DNA from: Rhodohalobacter halophilus
GTDB lineage: Bacteria > Bacteroidota > Rhodothermia > Balneolales > Balneolaceae
Direction: 5' to 3'
Assembly: GCF_001715195.1 (NCBI RefSeq)
Contig: NZ_MDWE01000037.1
Location: forward strand, 1-64,000
DNA: 64,000 nucleotides
The notes below the pieces were generated by a model. It saw nothing but the letters and a program-made list of their open reading frames with translations, was not told where the DNA came from and did not search any database. The translations under genes were made by a program, and so were the position numbers. Positions 55,467 to 64,000 of this stretch are shown one piece after another. Every line of letters starts with the position of its first letter. Position 1 is the first letter of the stretch.

Positions 55467-56075
55467 TTATTTAGCATCCTGATAGTTTTTCTCAACCTGG
55501 TCCCAGTTTACTACATTCCAAAAAGCACTCAGGTAGTCAGGTCTTCTGTTTTGATAGTTCAGGTAGTATGCGTGTTCCCAAACATCCACTCCAAGAATTG
55601 GAGTCAATCCGTCCATATATGGGCTGTCCTGGTTTGCAGTTGAAGTGACTACCAACTCACCGGAGTCGTTCACGCAAAGCCATCCCCAGCCTGATCCGAA
55701 TTGAGAAGCAGCCGTTGATGAAAACTCTTCCTTGAACTTATCAAAGCTTCCAAACTTCTTGTTGATCGCTTCAGCAAGTTCACCTGAAGGCTTTCCGCCA
55801 CCGTTTGGCGACATCACAGTCCAGAAGAGATTGTGGTTTGCATACCCGCCTCCATTGTTAATTACAGCTTGTTTCTTATCGGCAGGTACTTCATCTATAC
55901 GTCTTAGCACCTCTTCAATATCCAGATCAGCAAACTCATGACCTTCGAGTGCAGCGTTCAATTTGTTTGTATATCCCTGATGATGTTTTCCATGGTGAAT
56001 TTTCATGGTTCGTTCATCAATGTGCGGTTCTAACGCATCGTAATCATAAGGGAGTTTAGGTAATTCGAATGACAT
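55467..56075 (-). CDS. sodA: Superoxide dismutase (Mn or cambialistic type)
   Basis: 202 residues. Metal ligands are His27 in [16 protein letters not shown], the second His in [14 protein letters not shown], and the C-terminal Asp/His block [15 protein letters not shown]. The Gln in the segment STANQDSP is the residue seen in Mn-type enzymes; Fe-type enzymes usually supply it from another site. Mn or cambialistic use is therefore likely. It detoxifies superoxide in the cytoplasm. It diverges from sthA across 207 bp that hold an 8-bp inverted repeat. Confidence 0.95.
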   Translation of the reverse strand: MSFELPKLPYDYDALEPHIDERTMKIHHGKHHQGYTNKLNAALEGHEFADLDIEEVLRRIDEVPADKKQAVINNGGGYANHNLFWTVMSPNGGGKPSGELAEAINKKFGSFDKFKEEFSSTAASQFGSGWGWLCVNDSGELVVTSTANQDSPYMDGLTPILGVDVWEHAYYLNYQNRRPDYLSAFWNVVNWDQVEKNYQDAK

Positions 56076-56111
56076 AATTTGTCGTTTTTGAATTCAGGTT
56101 CTTGTTTCATT

Positions 56112-56140
56112 GATAACGCGCTCTATCTCAATGCGTTATC
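56112..56140. promoter_or_regulatory. Inverted repeat GATAACGC-N13-GCGTTATC between sodA and sthA
   Basis: Two perfect 8-bp arms (56112-56119 and 56133-56140) separated by 13 bases, 37 bp ahead of the sodA ATG. It could be an operator or a leader hairpin. No T run follows. Confidence 0.4.
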
Positions 56141-56282
56141 GCTTCTTTCTACTGATTAAAAAAATTACATAGAGAAAACGTTCCAACAAAATTTAATCTA
56201 TTTTTAGTTTTTGTTTGATGTTGGGAGCCTTAGATAGGTAAATTTAGTCTTATTATTGTTTTAAATAACCAAACAGAGATTT

Positions 56283-57728
56283 ATGAATTACGATTATGAT
56301 GTAATTATTATCGGGAGTGGCCCCGCCGGGTTTTCCTGCGCCATGCAGAGCACCAAGTTCGACAAGAAAGTTTTAATTGTAGAGGCCGACGAAAACCATC
56401 TCGGCGGAACCTGGCTCAATAAAGGAACCGTACCCAGCAAAGCATTGCGTGAAGCGGCCGACCTGATTCTCGATTTCCATTCTCAGTTTGGTGATGAAAA
56501 GGGGCGAAAACCATTTGAGAAATTCCGAATGGAAGACCTACTCAGTTATAAAAAGAGCGCCCTTGAGAGTAAAAACAAGAAAGTTAAATCGGATCTTATA
56601 AAGAATGAGGTGGAAACCGCACGCGGTTGGGCCAAAATTAAAGATCCAAACACAGTGGAGATTCAGGATAATCTTAATCAAACCAAAACCTACACCACTG
56701 CCAACATTCTGATTGCCACCGGCAGCAGTCCTTTACTGCCCGAAAAGTTTGATGTAGATGACAACCACATCCTGGATTATAACTCAATCCTCAACATTAC
56801 ACATATCCCGCGGCGCTTGGTAATTGTGGGTAGCGGTGTGATTTCATTTGAGTATGCCACAATTTTTGCATCCCTCGGAACACGTATCACAATTCTGAAT
56901 GATTCAGACGAATTCCTCCCCTTTCTGGACAGTGAAATCCGTCAGTCAATCCTGAAAACATTGAAAAAGCGGGGAATAGTACTTCATAAGCTTTCGGAGA
57001 TGATGGATGTAAAACCAAATCCACTCAGAACCTGTATGGAGGTCATTTTCAAAACGGAAAGTGAAAACAGAAAGCAGGTGATTGAGACAGACCACATTCT
57101 CTACGTTGGAGGGAAAAAACCAAATACCGATAATCTACTTGCGCCGGGGGTTGATGTTGAACTGGATCAATACGGCTATGTGGTGGCAGATAAAACCTAT
57201 CGTACAACCGTAGACAATATCTACGCTGCGGGAGATGTTACCGGCGAACCGACCTCAGCCTCTTCATCTTTCGTTCAGGGTCGTCTGGCTGCCTGCAACA
57301 TGTTCGATATACCCACTGAATCTCCCTCCGGAGATATCCCTTATGGTATTTACTCGATTCCCGAAGTCTCCGGAATTGGCCTGACTGAAGAACAAGCCAA
57401 GGAGCAGGGAATTGATGTGACGGTAGGCCGAGCCTATTATGAAAACCTGACCTATGCCGACATCAATCACAGAACCGACGGTATGTTAAAACTTGTCTTT
57501 CGGACTGACAATTTAAAACTTTTGGGTGTTCACATTTTTGGTGACTACGCTACAGATTTGGTCCACCTCGGGCAGAGCATCATGGTGCAAGGCGGCACAA
57601 TTAAGTACTTCATTGAAAACGTACTCAACTACCCAACTTACTCTGAGGCATACAGAATTGCTGCGTTTAACGGTGTGAACCGAGTGTATAAGGCGGGCGT
57701 GAAGTATAAAAATATACTGGAAAAGTAG
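56283..57728 (+). CDS. sthA: Soluble pyridine nucleotide transhydrogenase
   Basis: 481 residues of the pyridine-disulfide flavoprotein fold. The FAD motif is IIGSGPAGFSCAMQ, NAD(P) binding is at VIVGSGVISFEYA, and there is a C-terminal dimer domain. In place of the disulfide CxxxxC of dihydrolipoamide dehydrogenase the sequence reads GGTWLNKGTVPSK, with no cysteine, which is the mark of SthA. It balances NADPH and NADH. It is divergent from sodA, which fits a redox-stress role. The NAD(P)H preference is by family, not shown here. Confidence 0.9.
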   Translation: MNYDYDVIIIGSGPAGFSCAMQSTKFDKKVLIVEADENHLGGTWLNKGTVPSKALREAADLILDFHSQFGDEKGRKPFEKFRMEDLLSYKKSALESKNKKVKSDLIKNEVETARGWAKIKDPNTVEIQDNLNQTKTYTTANILIATGSSPLLPEKFDVDDNHILDYNSILNITHIPRRLVIVGSGVISFEYATIFASLGTRITILNDSDEFLPFLDSEIRQSILKTLKKRGIVLHKLSEMMDVKPNPLRTCMEVIFKTESENRKQVIETDHILYVGGKKPNTDNLLAPGVDVELDQYGYVVADKTYRTTVDNIYAAGDVTGEPTSASSSFVQGRLAACNMFDIPTESPSGDIPYGIYSIPEVSGIGLTEEQAKEQGIDVTVGRAYYENLTYADINHRTDGMLKLVFRTDNLKLLGVHIFGDYATDLVHLGQSIMVQGGTIKYFIENVLNYPTYSEAYRIAAFNGVNRVYKAGVKYKNILEK

Positions 57729-57745
57729 ACCGGCACATCTCAATT

Positions 57746-57775
57746 AAAAAAAGCCACGGAATACCGTGGCTTTTT
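57746..57775. terminator. Terminator between sthA and the DUF429 gene
   Basis: Perfect GCCACGG/CCGTGGC stem with A7 and T5 flanks, between convergent genes. Confidence 0.88.
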
Positions 57776-57781
57776 CTTTTA

Positions 57782-58486
57782 CTACACAAAATGGATAGCC
57801 ATTTTCAGTCCTTCAGAATCTACCGGAGGATTATCCGGAATGGTTTTTATCCCTTTATCGATCGACTGTTTAGCCGCAAGGGCCAGAGCCATGGAGTCGA
57901 CGATATCATCTTCCTCAACCTGGTTCCGGCGATACTCTTCTTTGATATCCCGAAAGAAATCATCCGCAATCTCTTCGTGCTTGCTCACCAGGCTCAGTCT
58001 GTGGCGCAGACCTTTTTTTGTGTTTTTCTTCTGATAGATCATACCGCCATTCAGATTCATAAAAATCAGTTCCGGGTGGCTTTCAAGTACGGAGCTCCTC
58101 AGCTCTTCATGTTCACCGAGTATCTGATCCAACAACCTTATTTTTGGCGTAATGTTCCACGCCTGAACTGTCAGTTTCTTTTCGGTGTACTCAAAACTCT
58201 GCATGTTCGCTTCCACATAAGACGGTGAATGAAGTGCAGGCCGAATAGGTGGACTAAATACACTTGATGCGTAATCTGCCCCTAAACGGTCGCGAAGTTT
58301 TTGATCACACTCCCTCGTGTAGTTTTCATCTTCCAGGCCAATCGGCATATCAATAAAAACACGGTCAAACTCAAAAAGCGCATCTTTAAAATCGTTATGA
58401 TCTTCGAGAATCCTGTACTCCGGTTTTTTATCAAACGTGACCAGGATCCATCCCGCCTTGCAACCGTCAATTCCTGCTGTTTTCAA
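57782..58486 (-). CDS. DUF429 protein (predicted RNase-H-fold nuclease)
   Basis: 234 residues. Conserved DUF429 blocks: GIDGCKAGW at the N-terminus, FIDMPIGLEDE near 47-57, LESHPELIFM and DDIVDSMALALAA near the C-terminus. Acidic residues in these blocks (Asp7, Asp48 and the late Asp pair) are placed as in RNase H-like nucleases, which is the basis for the predicted nuclease role. The start is TTG with a clear AAGGATA ribosome site ahead. It follows aspS after 12 bp on the same strand. Confidence 0.8.
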   Translation of the reverse strand: MKTAGIDGCKAGWILVTFDKKPEYRILEDHNDFKDALFEFDRVFIDMPIGLEDENYTRECDQKLRDRLGADYASSVFSPPIRPALHSPSYVEANMQSFEYTEKKLTVQAWNITPKIRLLDQILGEHEELRSSVLESHPELIFMNLNGGMIYQKKNTKKGLRHRLSLVSKHEEIADDFFRDIKEEYRRNQVEEDDIVDSMALALAAKQSIDKGIKTIPDNPPVDSEGLKMAIHFV

Positions 58487-58498
58487 ATCTGTATATCC

Positions 58499-60274
58499 TT
58501 ATTGAGTTACTGTTTTCCGGAGCGAGATATGAAGTTCTTTCAGCTGCGACTCATCCACTTCACTTGGGCTGTTGTCCATCGGGCTTTGCGCACGCTGATT
58601 TTTTGGAAATGCTATCACATCGCGTAAGCTCGTGGCACCCGACATCAACATCACAATTCGATCGAGTCCAAGGGCAATCCCCCCGTGAGGCGGTGCTCCA
58701 TACTTAAACGCATCCAGTAAAAATCCGAACTTCTCCTCCGCTTCCTGTTCATCGATGCCTAATAACGTAAACATACGCTGCTGGAGTTCCGGGGTATGAA
58801 TTCTGATCGATCCGCCGCCAATCTCATTTCCGTTTAATACCAAATCGTATGCCCTGGCTTTCACAGCTTTTGGATCAGACTCAAGCTTGTCTGTATCTTC
58901 CTCTTTCGGAGATGTAAATGGATGGTGTAGAGCGTGATATCGTAAATCCTCTTTCGACCACTCTACCAGCGGAAAGTCCGTAACCCATAAAAATCGCGGC
59001 TGATCTTTGTCGATCAGATCGAACTGATTTCCGATGATCAATCTCAGCCCGCCCATCTGTTTGTACACGTCCGGTGCCGGACCTGCAAGAATTAGCACCA
59101 GATCTCCATCCTCTGCTTCGGATGTTTTAGCCATAGTTTGCATGGTCTCATCTTCCAGAAATTTACCTACACTGCAGGTGATCTCTCCATCATTCAATTT
59201 CATAAAGATCATTCCTGCAGCACCTGTTTCTGAGGTCACTTTGTCAGTTAATCGATCCAGGGCGCCTCTACCCATACTGCCTTCACCGGGAACTGTGATT
59301 GAAAGCACCCGACCGCCTTTATCCACGGTTGATTTAAAAATCTTGAACCCGGATTCGGCTACATCATCAGATATGTCGTGAATCTTTACATCAAATCGGA
59401 GGTCTGGTTTGTCGGAGCCATAGGTGGTCATCGCCTCTTCGTAACTTATGCGTGGGAACGGTGTATTCAGCTCTACGCCTAAATGCTCCTTCCAAATTTC
59501 TGCCATCAGCCTTTCATGCTCCTCATATATCACCTCTTCATCCACGAACGACATTTCGACGTCCACCTGGGTAAATTCCGGCTGGCGGTCAGCTCGCAGA
59601 TCTTCATCCCGAAAGCACTTCACAATCTGAAAGTAGCGATCAAAACCGGACACCATCAGTAGCTGCTTATACGTCTGAGGGCTTTGTGGCAGAGCAAAGA
59701 ATTTCCCGGGATTTACACGGCTCGGCACCAGATAGTCACGTGCTCCTTCCGGTGTGGATTTCATCAGAACCGGGGTTTCCACCTCAGTAAAATCACGCTC
59801 GTTATAAAAATTCCGGATAGTATGATACACTTTTGAGCGCAGAATTAACTTCTCCTGCAGTTCATTTCTTCTCAGGTCGAGATAGCGGTATTTAAGCCGG
59901 GTCTCCTCGTTCGTTTTCAGATTATCTTTAATCTCAAATGGCGGAGTCTTCGATTTAGAATAGATCTTCATCTCTGCAACTTCCACCTCAATCTCACCGG
60001 TTTTCATCTCCGGGTTGATGGTCTCCTTGCTTCGGTTAATCACTTTCCCCTTTACGCCAATCACATATTCAGAACGCAGATTCTCAGCCAAAGAGTGAAT
60101 TTTTTCATTCGTCTCGTCAAAAACGATCTGTGTAATTCCATACCGGTCTCTCAAATCAATAAATATCAGCCCTCCCAAATCTCTTCGCTTGGATACCCAA
60201 CCGTTTAATACTACATCTTTACCTTTCTCATCAATTGTAAGTTCACCGCAGGTATGGGTTCGTAACCAACTCAT
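58499..60274 (-). CDS. aspS: Aspartyl-tRNA synthetase (bacterial type)
   Basis: 591 residues. OB-fold anticodon domain (1-105), class II catalytic core with motif 2 (QIVKCFRDEDLRADRQPEFTQ) and motif 3 (GGIALGLDRIVMLMSG), and the GAD insertion (about 290-410) of bacterial AspRS. It charges tRNA-Asp (or also Asn in non-discriminating forms; not decidable here). ATG start. Confidence 0.97.
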   Translation of the reverse strand: MSWLRTHTCGELTIDEKGKDVVLNGWVSKRRDLGGLIFIDLRDRYGITQIVFDETNEKIHSLAENLRSEYVIGVKGKVINRSKETINPEMKTGEIEVEVAEMKIYSKSKTPPFEIKDNLKTNEETRLKYRYLDLRRNELQEKLILRSKVYHTIRNFYNERDFTEVETPVLMKSTPEGARDYLVPSRVNPGKFFALPQSPQTYKQLLMVSGFDRYFQIVKCFRDEDLRADRQPEFTQVDVEMSFVDEEVIYEEHERLMAEIWKEHLGVELNTPFPRISYEEAMTTYGSDKPDLRFDVKIHDISDDVAESGFKIFKSTVDKGGRVLSITVPGEGSMGRGALDRLTDKVTSETGAAGMIFMKLNDGEITCSVGKFLEDETMQTMAKTSEAEDGDLVLILAGPAPDVYKQMGGLRLIIGNQFDLIDKDQPRFLWVTDFPLVEWSKEDLRYHALHHPFTSPKEEDTDKLESDPKAVKARAYDLVLNGNEIGGGSIRIHTPELQQRMFTLLGIDEQEAEEKFGFLLDAFKYGAPPHGGIALGLDRIVMLMSGATSLRDVIAFPKNQRAQSPMDNSPSEVDESQLKELHISLRKTVTQ

Positions 60275-60321
60275 AAAATTTTTGCTTTAATGCGTTTAAA
60301 ATCGTTTTCTATTTAAGTCTG

Positions 60322-60329
60322 CAAAAATA
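60322..60329 (-). promoter_or_regulatory. Putative -7 box of aspS (TATTTTTG)
   Basis: On the minus strand this fits TAnnTTTG, about 50 bp ahead of the aspS ATG. No -33 TTG at the expected distance. Confidence 0.35.
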
Positions 60330-60372
60330 ACCAATCTTTTAACCATTCGCTTATTTTGAGCGGAAAGTTTTT

Positions 60373-60802
60373 ATGAATTCAATTCTCATCCTGAACCTCT
60401 TCTCATCGTTCTTTCTGTGCGGACTGATCTGGACAGTCCAGCTGGTTCACTATCCATTCTTCCTCTTTGCAGGCAACGACCGCTTTAAGCCGTCGATGGA
60501 TTTCCACCGATCCCGCATTTCATACATTGTGATACCGGTAATGCTTGCTGAACTTTTTTCATCCGCATGGCTGACGTTTTACTCCACAGATTTCACCGGA
60601 CTTCACACTACAGGTTTACTACTCATCCTGTTGGTATGGGGAGGGCACTTTTTTCAGGCAGGTTCCCTTACACTCCAAATTGTCCTCAGGTTTTGATGCC
60701 AATGCAATCCAAAAGCTTGTTTTCACAAACTGGACAAGAACCATTCTTTGGAGTTTAAAGTCCATCCTGGGTATTCTGACTTTGAGACTATATCTAATTT
60801 AA
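60373..60802 (+). pseudogene. Small membrane protein gene, frameshifted
   Basis: The first frame gives 107 residues with three hydrophobic helices and then ends (stop at 60694-60696). The +1 frame that continues past it encodes a sensible tail (VPLHSKLSSGFDANAIQKLV, then a TNWTRTILWSLKS block) to a stop at 60800-60802. Removing one T from the T6 run at 60649-60654 joins the two into a 142-residue protein with four helices. The family has the general look of a conserved small Bacteroidota membrane protein with a P-H-x2-L and N-W-x-R-T block. The function is unknown. Confidence 0.7.
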
Positions 60803-60926
60803 TTAACAGGGATGATTCAAGATTAGTAATAAGTTAGAAACCAATAATTTTTCAACTAAAATTCTTCACCTTTTCAAATAAAAAAGTATATTCAAAGTCC
60901 TTTTCAACGTAAGTTGGCTTTGGACC

Positions 60927-61571
60927 ATGAATAAAATCAAGGTTTTAATTGCAGAAAATTTTGATGTCTACAGACATGGTTTAAGAAGTATCCTGTCTGA
61001 AGCGCCCGCCGTTTCTGAGGTTTATGCTGTACGATCAGCCAAAGATCTGGTACAGGCTTATAAAAAAAGCCCGGATTCAGTATGTATTGTCTCTTCAAAT
61101 ATTGAAGGGTCCAACATCCATGATCTGATGCAGCGACTTGAGAAAGTGCAGCCTGCCCCAAAAGTTATTGTCCTTACTTACTCCACGGATGTCAATCACC
61201 TAAATCAATCACTCAAGGCCGGAGTAAATGGATACCTGATGAAAAACTGCACAACCGGTGAACTTGAGTCGGCCATTAAAGAAGTTGCAAAAGGGAAACA
61301 AGCATTCAGTAAGTCCGTTTCCCAGATGATGGCGAATAAATATGTGGATCAAGCCAAAAAGACCGGCAGCGTAAGTAATAAATTAACAAAGCGGGAAACG
61401 GAAGTTTTGAAACTGATTGTAGAGGGACACACCAGCCCTGAGATCGCAAAAATGCTCTTCATTAGTCCCCGAACTGTTGAAACACACCGTTCAAATCTGA
61501 TGAACAAGTTGAAGATCAAAAATACGGCAGCCCTTGTTCGGTATGCGCTTGAAAAAACTGAAATTGGCTAA
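60927..61571 (+). CDS. NarL/LuxR-type response regulator with degenerate receiver
   Basis: 214 residues. An N-terminal receiver-like domain (1-120) is followed by a LuxR helix-turn-helix (about 145-210, LTKRETEVLKLIVEGHTSPEIA and ISPRTVETHRSNLMNKL). In the receiver the phospho-acceptor Asp is missing: the strand reads PDSVCIVSSNIEG, where Ser56 (or Val55) takes its place. Of the acidic pair only Glu10 remains (AENFD). The Lys in GYLMKN is kept. No histidine kinase is adjacent. It may be phosphorylation-independent (inference). A perfect palindrome lies 9 bp after the stop. Confidence 0.85.
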   Translation: MNKIKVLIAENFDVYRHGLRSILSEAPAVSEVYAVRSAKDLVQAYKKSPDSVCIVSSNIEGSNIHDLMQRLEKVQPAPKVIVLTYSTDVNHLNQSLKAGVNGYLMKNCTTGELESAIKEVAKGKQAFSKSVSQMMANKYVDQAKKTGSVSNKLTKRETEVLKLIVEGHTSPEIAKMLFISPRTVETHRSNLMNKLKIKNTAALVRYALEKTEIG

Positions 61572-61580
61572 AACCCAGGC

Positions 61581-61600
61581 ACTACGTATTTCTACGTAGT
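61581..61600. promoter_or_regulatory. Perfect palindrome ACTACGTA-N4-TACGTAGT
   Basis: An 8-bp perfect inverted repeat with 4-base centre, 9 bp after the LuxR-type gene. The arms contain TACGTA, a self-complementary hexamer. No T run follows, so a terminator is unlikely. It may be a binding site for the regulator or an mRNA hairpin. Confidence 0.4.
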
Positions 61601-61690
61601 TAAAATTACATTCTTCTACTTATTGCAGGATCGGTTTGATAAAAGTAAGTTTAAAGTGCAAATGGGGTAATAGCCGTCTGTAGATGATAT

Positions 61691-61729
61691 TTAGCAGCCT
61701 TCTTTGATCGGAGGGCTGCTAATTTTTTT
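61691..61729 (+). terminator. Rho-independent terminator after the LuxR-type gene
   Basis: Twelve-bp stem (11 pairs plus one G-T), TTAGCAGCCTTC with GAGGGCTGCTAA, 8-base loop and T7 at 61723-61729. It is 120 bp after the stop codon. Confidence 0.82.
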
Positions 61730-61782
61730 GGCCATATCTCACCTGATCATACGCCTGAATGTAAATTTCCCATCCATAAACT

Positions 61783-62025
61783 ATGCCCATAACCAAGCAG
61801 CAAGAGATTCGCGTTCAAAATTGGCTCAATGAGCGCGCCCCAAACAGTACCTGCACAATGTGCGGAAGTAAAAAGTGGATCATCGGTGATATCCTTGCAC
61901 CCACCGTCACATTTCATGGAAAGAGTGTGGACATCAGCGGAGACAGCCGGCCGATGGTACAGGTCATTTGCGGTAAGTGTGCAAAAGTGAATCTATTTGA
62001 TGCGAGTATGATTGGCTTGATATAA
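61783..62025 (+). CDS. Small zinc-ribbon protein
   Basis: 80 residues with two CxxC knuckles (Cys24/Cys27 in CTMCGSKKW; Cys63/Cys66 in VICGKCAKVN) that can hold one zinc. The stretch between the knuckles is beta-rich. It is not recognised as a named family. It looks like the small ribbon proteins often found beside translation or transcription genes. The 211-bp gap before it holds the palindrome and the terminator. No partner gene is evident. Confidence 0.7.
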   Translation: MPITKQQEIRVQNWLNERAPNSTCTMCGSKKWIIGDILAPTVTFHGKSVDISGDSRPMVQVICGKCAKVNLFDASMIGLI

Positions 62026-62043
62026 CCGATCGAAAGTATCTGA

Positions 62044-62181
62044 TCAACCAATCATCACTTCGTTAAGCTTTTTCACATTATTTACGATTCCATCTACAAG
62101 ATGAATGTTATCTTTAAACACGCCATCCAGCCCATCCTCGTTGATAAAATTGAAGGGCGGTTCAAAAAGAAAACAGTCAAC
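62044..62181 (-). pseudogene. Possible remnant of a minus-strand gene
   Basis: A 45-residue open stretch on the minus strand reads like the tail of a protein (CFLFEPPFNFINEDGLDGVF and then a VDGIVNNVKKLNEVMIG end) with a stop codon at 62044-62046. It has no start codon and is preceded by an in-frame stop. The source protein is not recognised. The plus-strand 59-codon ORF over the same bases has a K/R-rich, low-complexity product and is less convincing. Confidence 0.3.
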
Positions 62182-62210
62182 TTATTTCAGGACGATACAG
62201 GAATATTAAT

Positions 62211-62387
62211 AAGAAGCGTGAAATCCCGTGGCTTCAGAGAACCGTTATTTAAAAGAAAGGCTTCTCAAAAAAATGGGTGATGTCCCAAGAATTCGGAAAA
62301 CTGTTGCATCAAGGAAGTGAATTTTTTAAAAAAGTGTGGGGGCCCGAGGCTTCGGGAAACCGCTAAATCAAGGAAAAGGAAAGGATA
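62211..62387. repeat. Three degenerate 59-bp tandem repeats
   Basis: The units begin at about 62211, 62270 and 62329. The core TCCCGNGGCTTCGGGAAACC-like segment recurs at 62224, 62283 and 62342, exactly 59 bp apart. By eye units two and three agree at about 70 percent and one and two at about 60 percent. The third copy keeps a CCCGA/TCGGG hairpin. The array ends next to tRNA-Met. Origin unknown. Confidence 0.5.
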
Positions 62388-62395
62388 TTTTAAAG

Positions 62396-62469
62396 TAGCG
62401 TGGGGCGGAATCGAACCGCCGACCTCCGGGTTATGAATCCGACGCTCTCACCAACTGAGCTACCACGCC
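62396..62469 (-). tRNA. tRNA-Met (CAT anticodon)
   Basis: A 74-nt tRNA on the minus strand. Acceptor GGCGTGG/CCACGCT (G-T at the end), D-arm TAGCTCAGTTGGTGAGAGC, anticodon loop TTCATAA giving CAT, and T-arm GGTTCGATTCC. CCA is not encoded. The elongator form is likely. Isoleucine (lysidine) type is the alternative for a CAT anticodon. Confidence 0.9.

Positions 62470-64000
<1,531 letters not shown>

Noticed and set aside
56283-57728. Dihydrolipoamide dehydrogenase with lost active-site cysteines
   Set aside because: The missing disulfide is normal for soluble transhydrogenase, so this is not a broken Lpd.
62101-62280. 59-codon plus-strand ORF
   Set aside because: The product is K/R-rich with no family pattern, and the opposite strand over the same bases reads more like a protein fragment.
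62396-62469. tRNA with CAT anticodon as isoleucine type
   Set aside because: Possible, but the overall arm sequences look like elongator Met. It was left as tRNA-Met with the alternative stated.

Overview
The window is an ordinary, gene-dense stretch (about 55 protein genes, two tRNAs) of a Gram-negative chromosome. TonB receptor, TolC, TamB, MlaC and several lipoproteins show an outer membrane. The tiny bS22/AURKAIP1-type gene, an ssb next to a GldE-like gene, an atp operon that lacks beta and epsilon, weak Shine-Dalgarno sites and a few -7 boxes of the TAnnTTTG type point to the Bacteroidota/Rhodothermota/Balneolota group. A marine Balneolales-like organism is my best guess. This is inferred from gene content only.

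Layout. 1-10.4 kb: AhpD-like protein, SGNH hydrolase, then hemG/hemY and a FecA-like TonB receptor diverging from a shared region with two identical-format palindromes. A terminator, an NAD-binding epimerase-like gene, a DtxR/MntR-type metal regulator, a periplasmic thioredoxin and a membrane-bound SpoIIE-type phosphatase follow. 10.6-16.5 kb: NRDE protein and a surface-glycan cluster (GT2, multipass membrane protein, GT8-like transferase, two tandem Stealth phosphotransferases, the second frameshifted at an A8 tract). 16.5-18.5 kb: mlaC-like and tolC-like genes. 18.6-27.1 kb: tRNA-Ser, atpG-A-H-F-E-B, two AtpI/AtpZ-type membrane genes, bactofilin, M23 peptidase and guaB, all on the minus strand. 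27.2-39.1 kb (minus strand): purB, an M48 lipoprotein, a Cas4-like/DEDDy nuclease fusion, murB, a gldE-like gene, ssb and the lysine/diaminopimelate set dapD-dapA-dapB-lysC. 39.3-53.7 kb (mostly plus): bS22-like gene, rqcH/NFACT gene, aroK-aroB, a giant tamB, rnr and a gluzincin-propeller-barrel outer-membrane protein. 53.8-64 kb: bacilliredoxin, lipoprotein, sodA, transhydrogenase sthA, DUF429, aspS, a frameshifted membrane gene, an orphan LuxR-type regulator with a degenerate receiver, a zinc-ribbon protein, a decayed 0.8-kb region with three 59-bp tandem repeats, tRNA-Met and the 5' part of proS.

Functional links. hemG, the TonB receptor and the DtxR-type regulator look like one metal/heme circuit. 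sodA, sthA, the thioredoxin and the bacilliredoxin serve redox balance. murB, lysC-dap, bactofilin and M23 serve peptidoglycan. MlaC, TolC, TamB and the 1127-aa barrel protein serve the envelope. I saw no CRISPR array, prophage, insertion sequence, toxin-antitoxin pair or recognisable defence island. The most unusual items are the paired operators (3352-3418), the A8 frameshift in the second Stealth gene, the Cas4-like/DEDDy nuclease, the peptidase-propeller-barrel fusion, the degenerate receiver with a nearby perfect palindrome, and the 59-bp repeats next to tRNA-Met.
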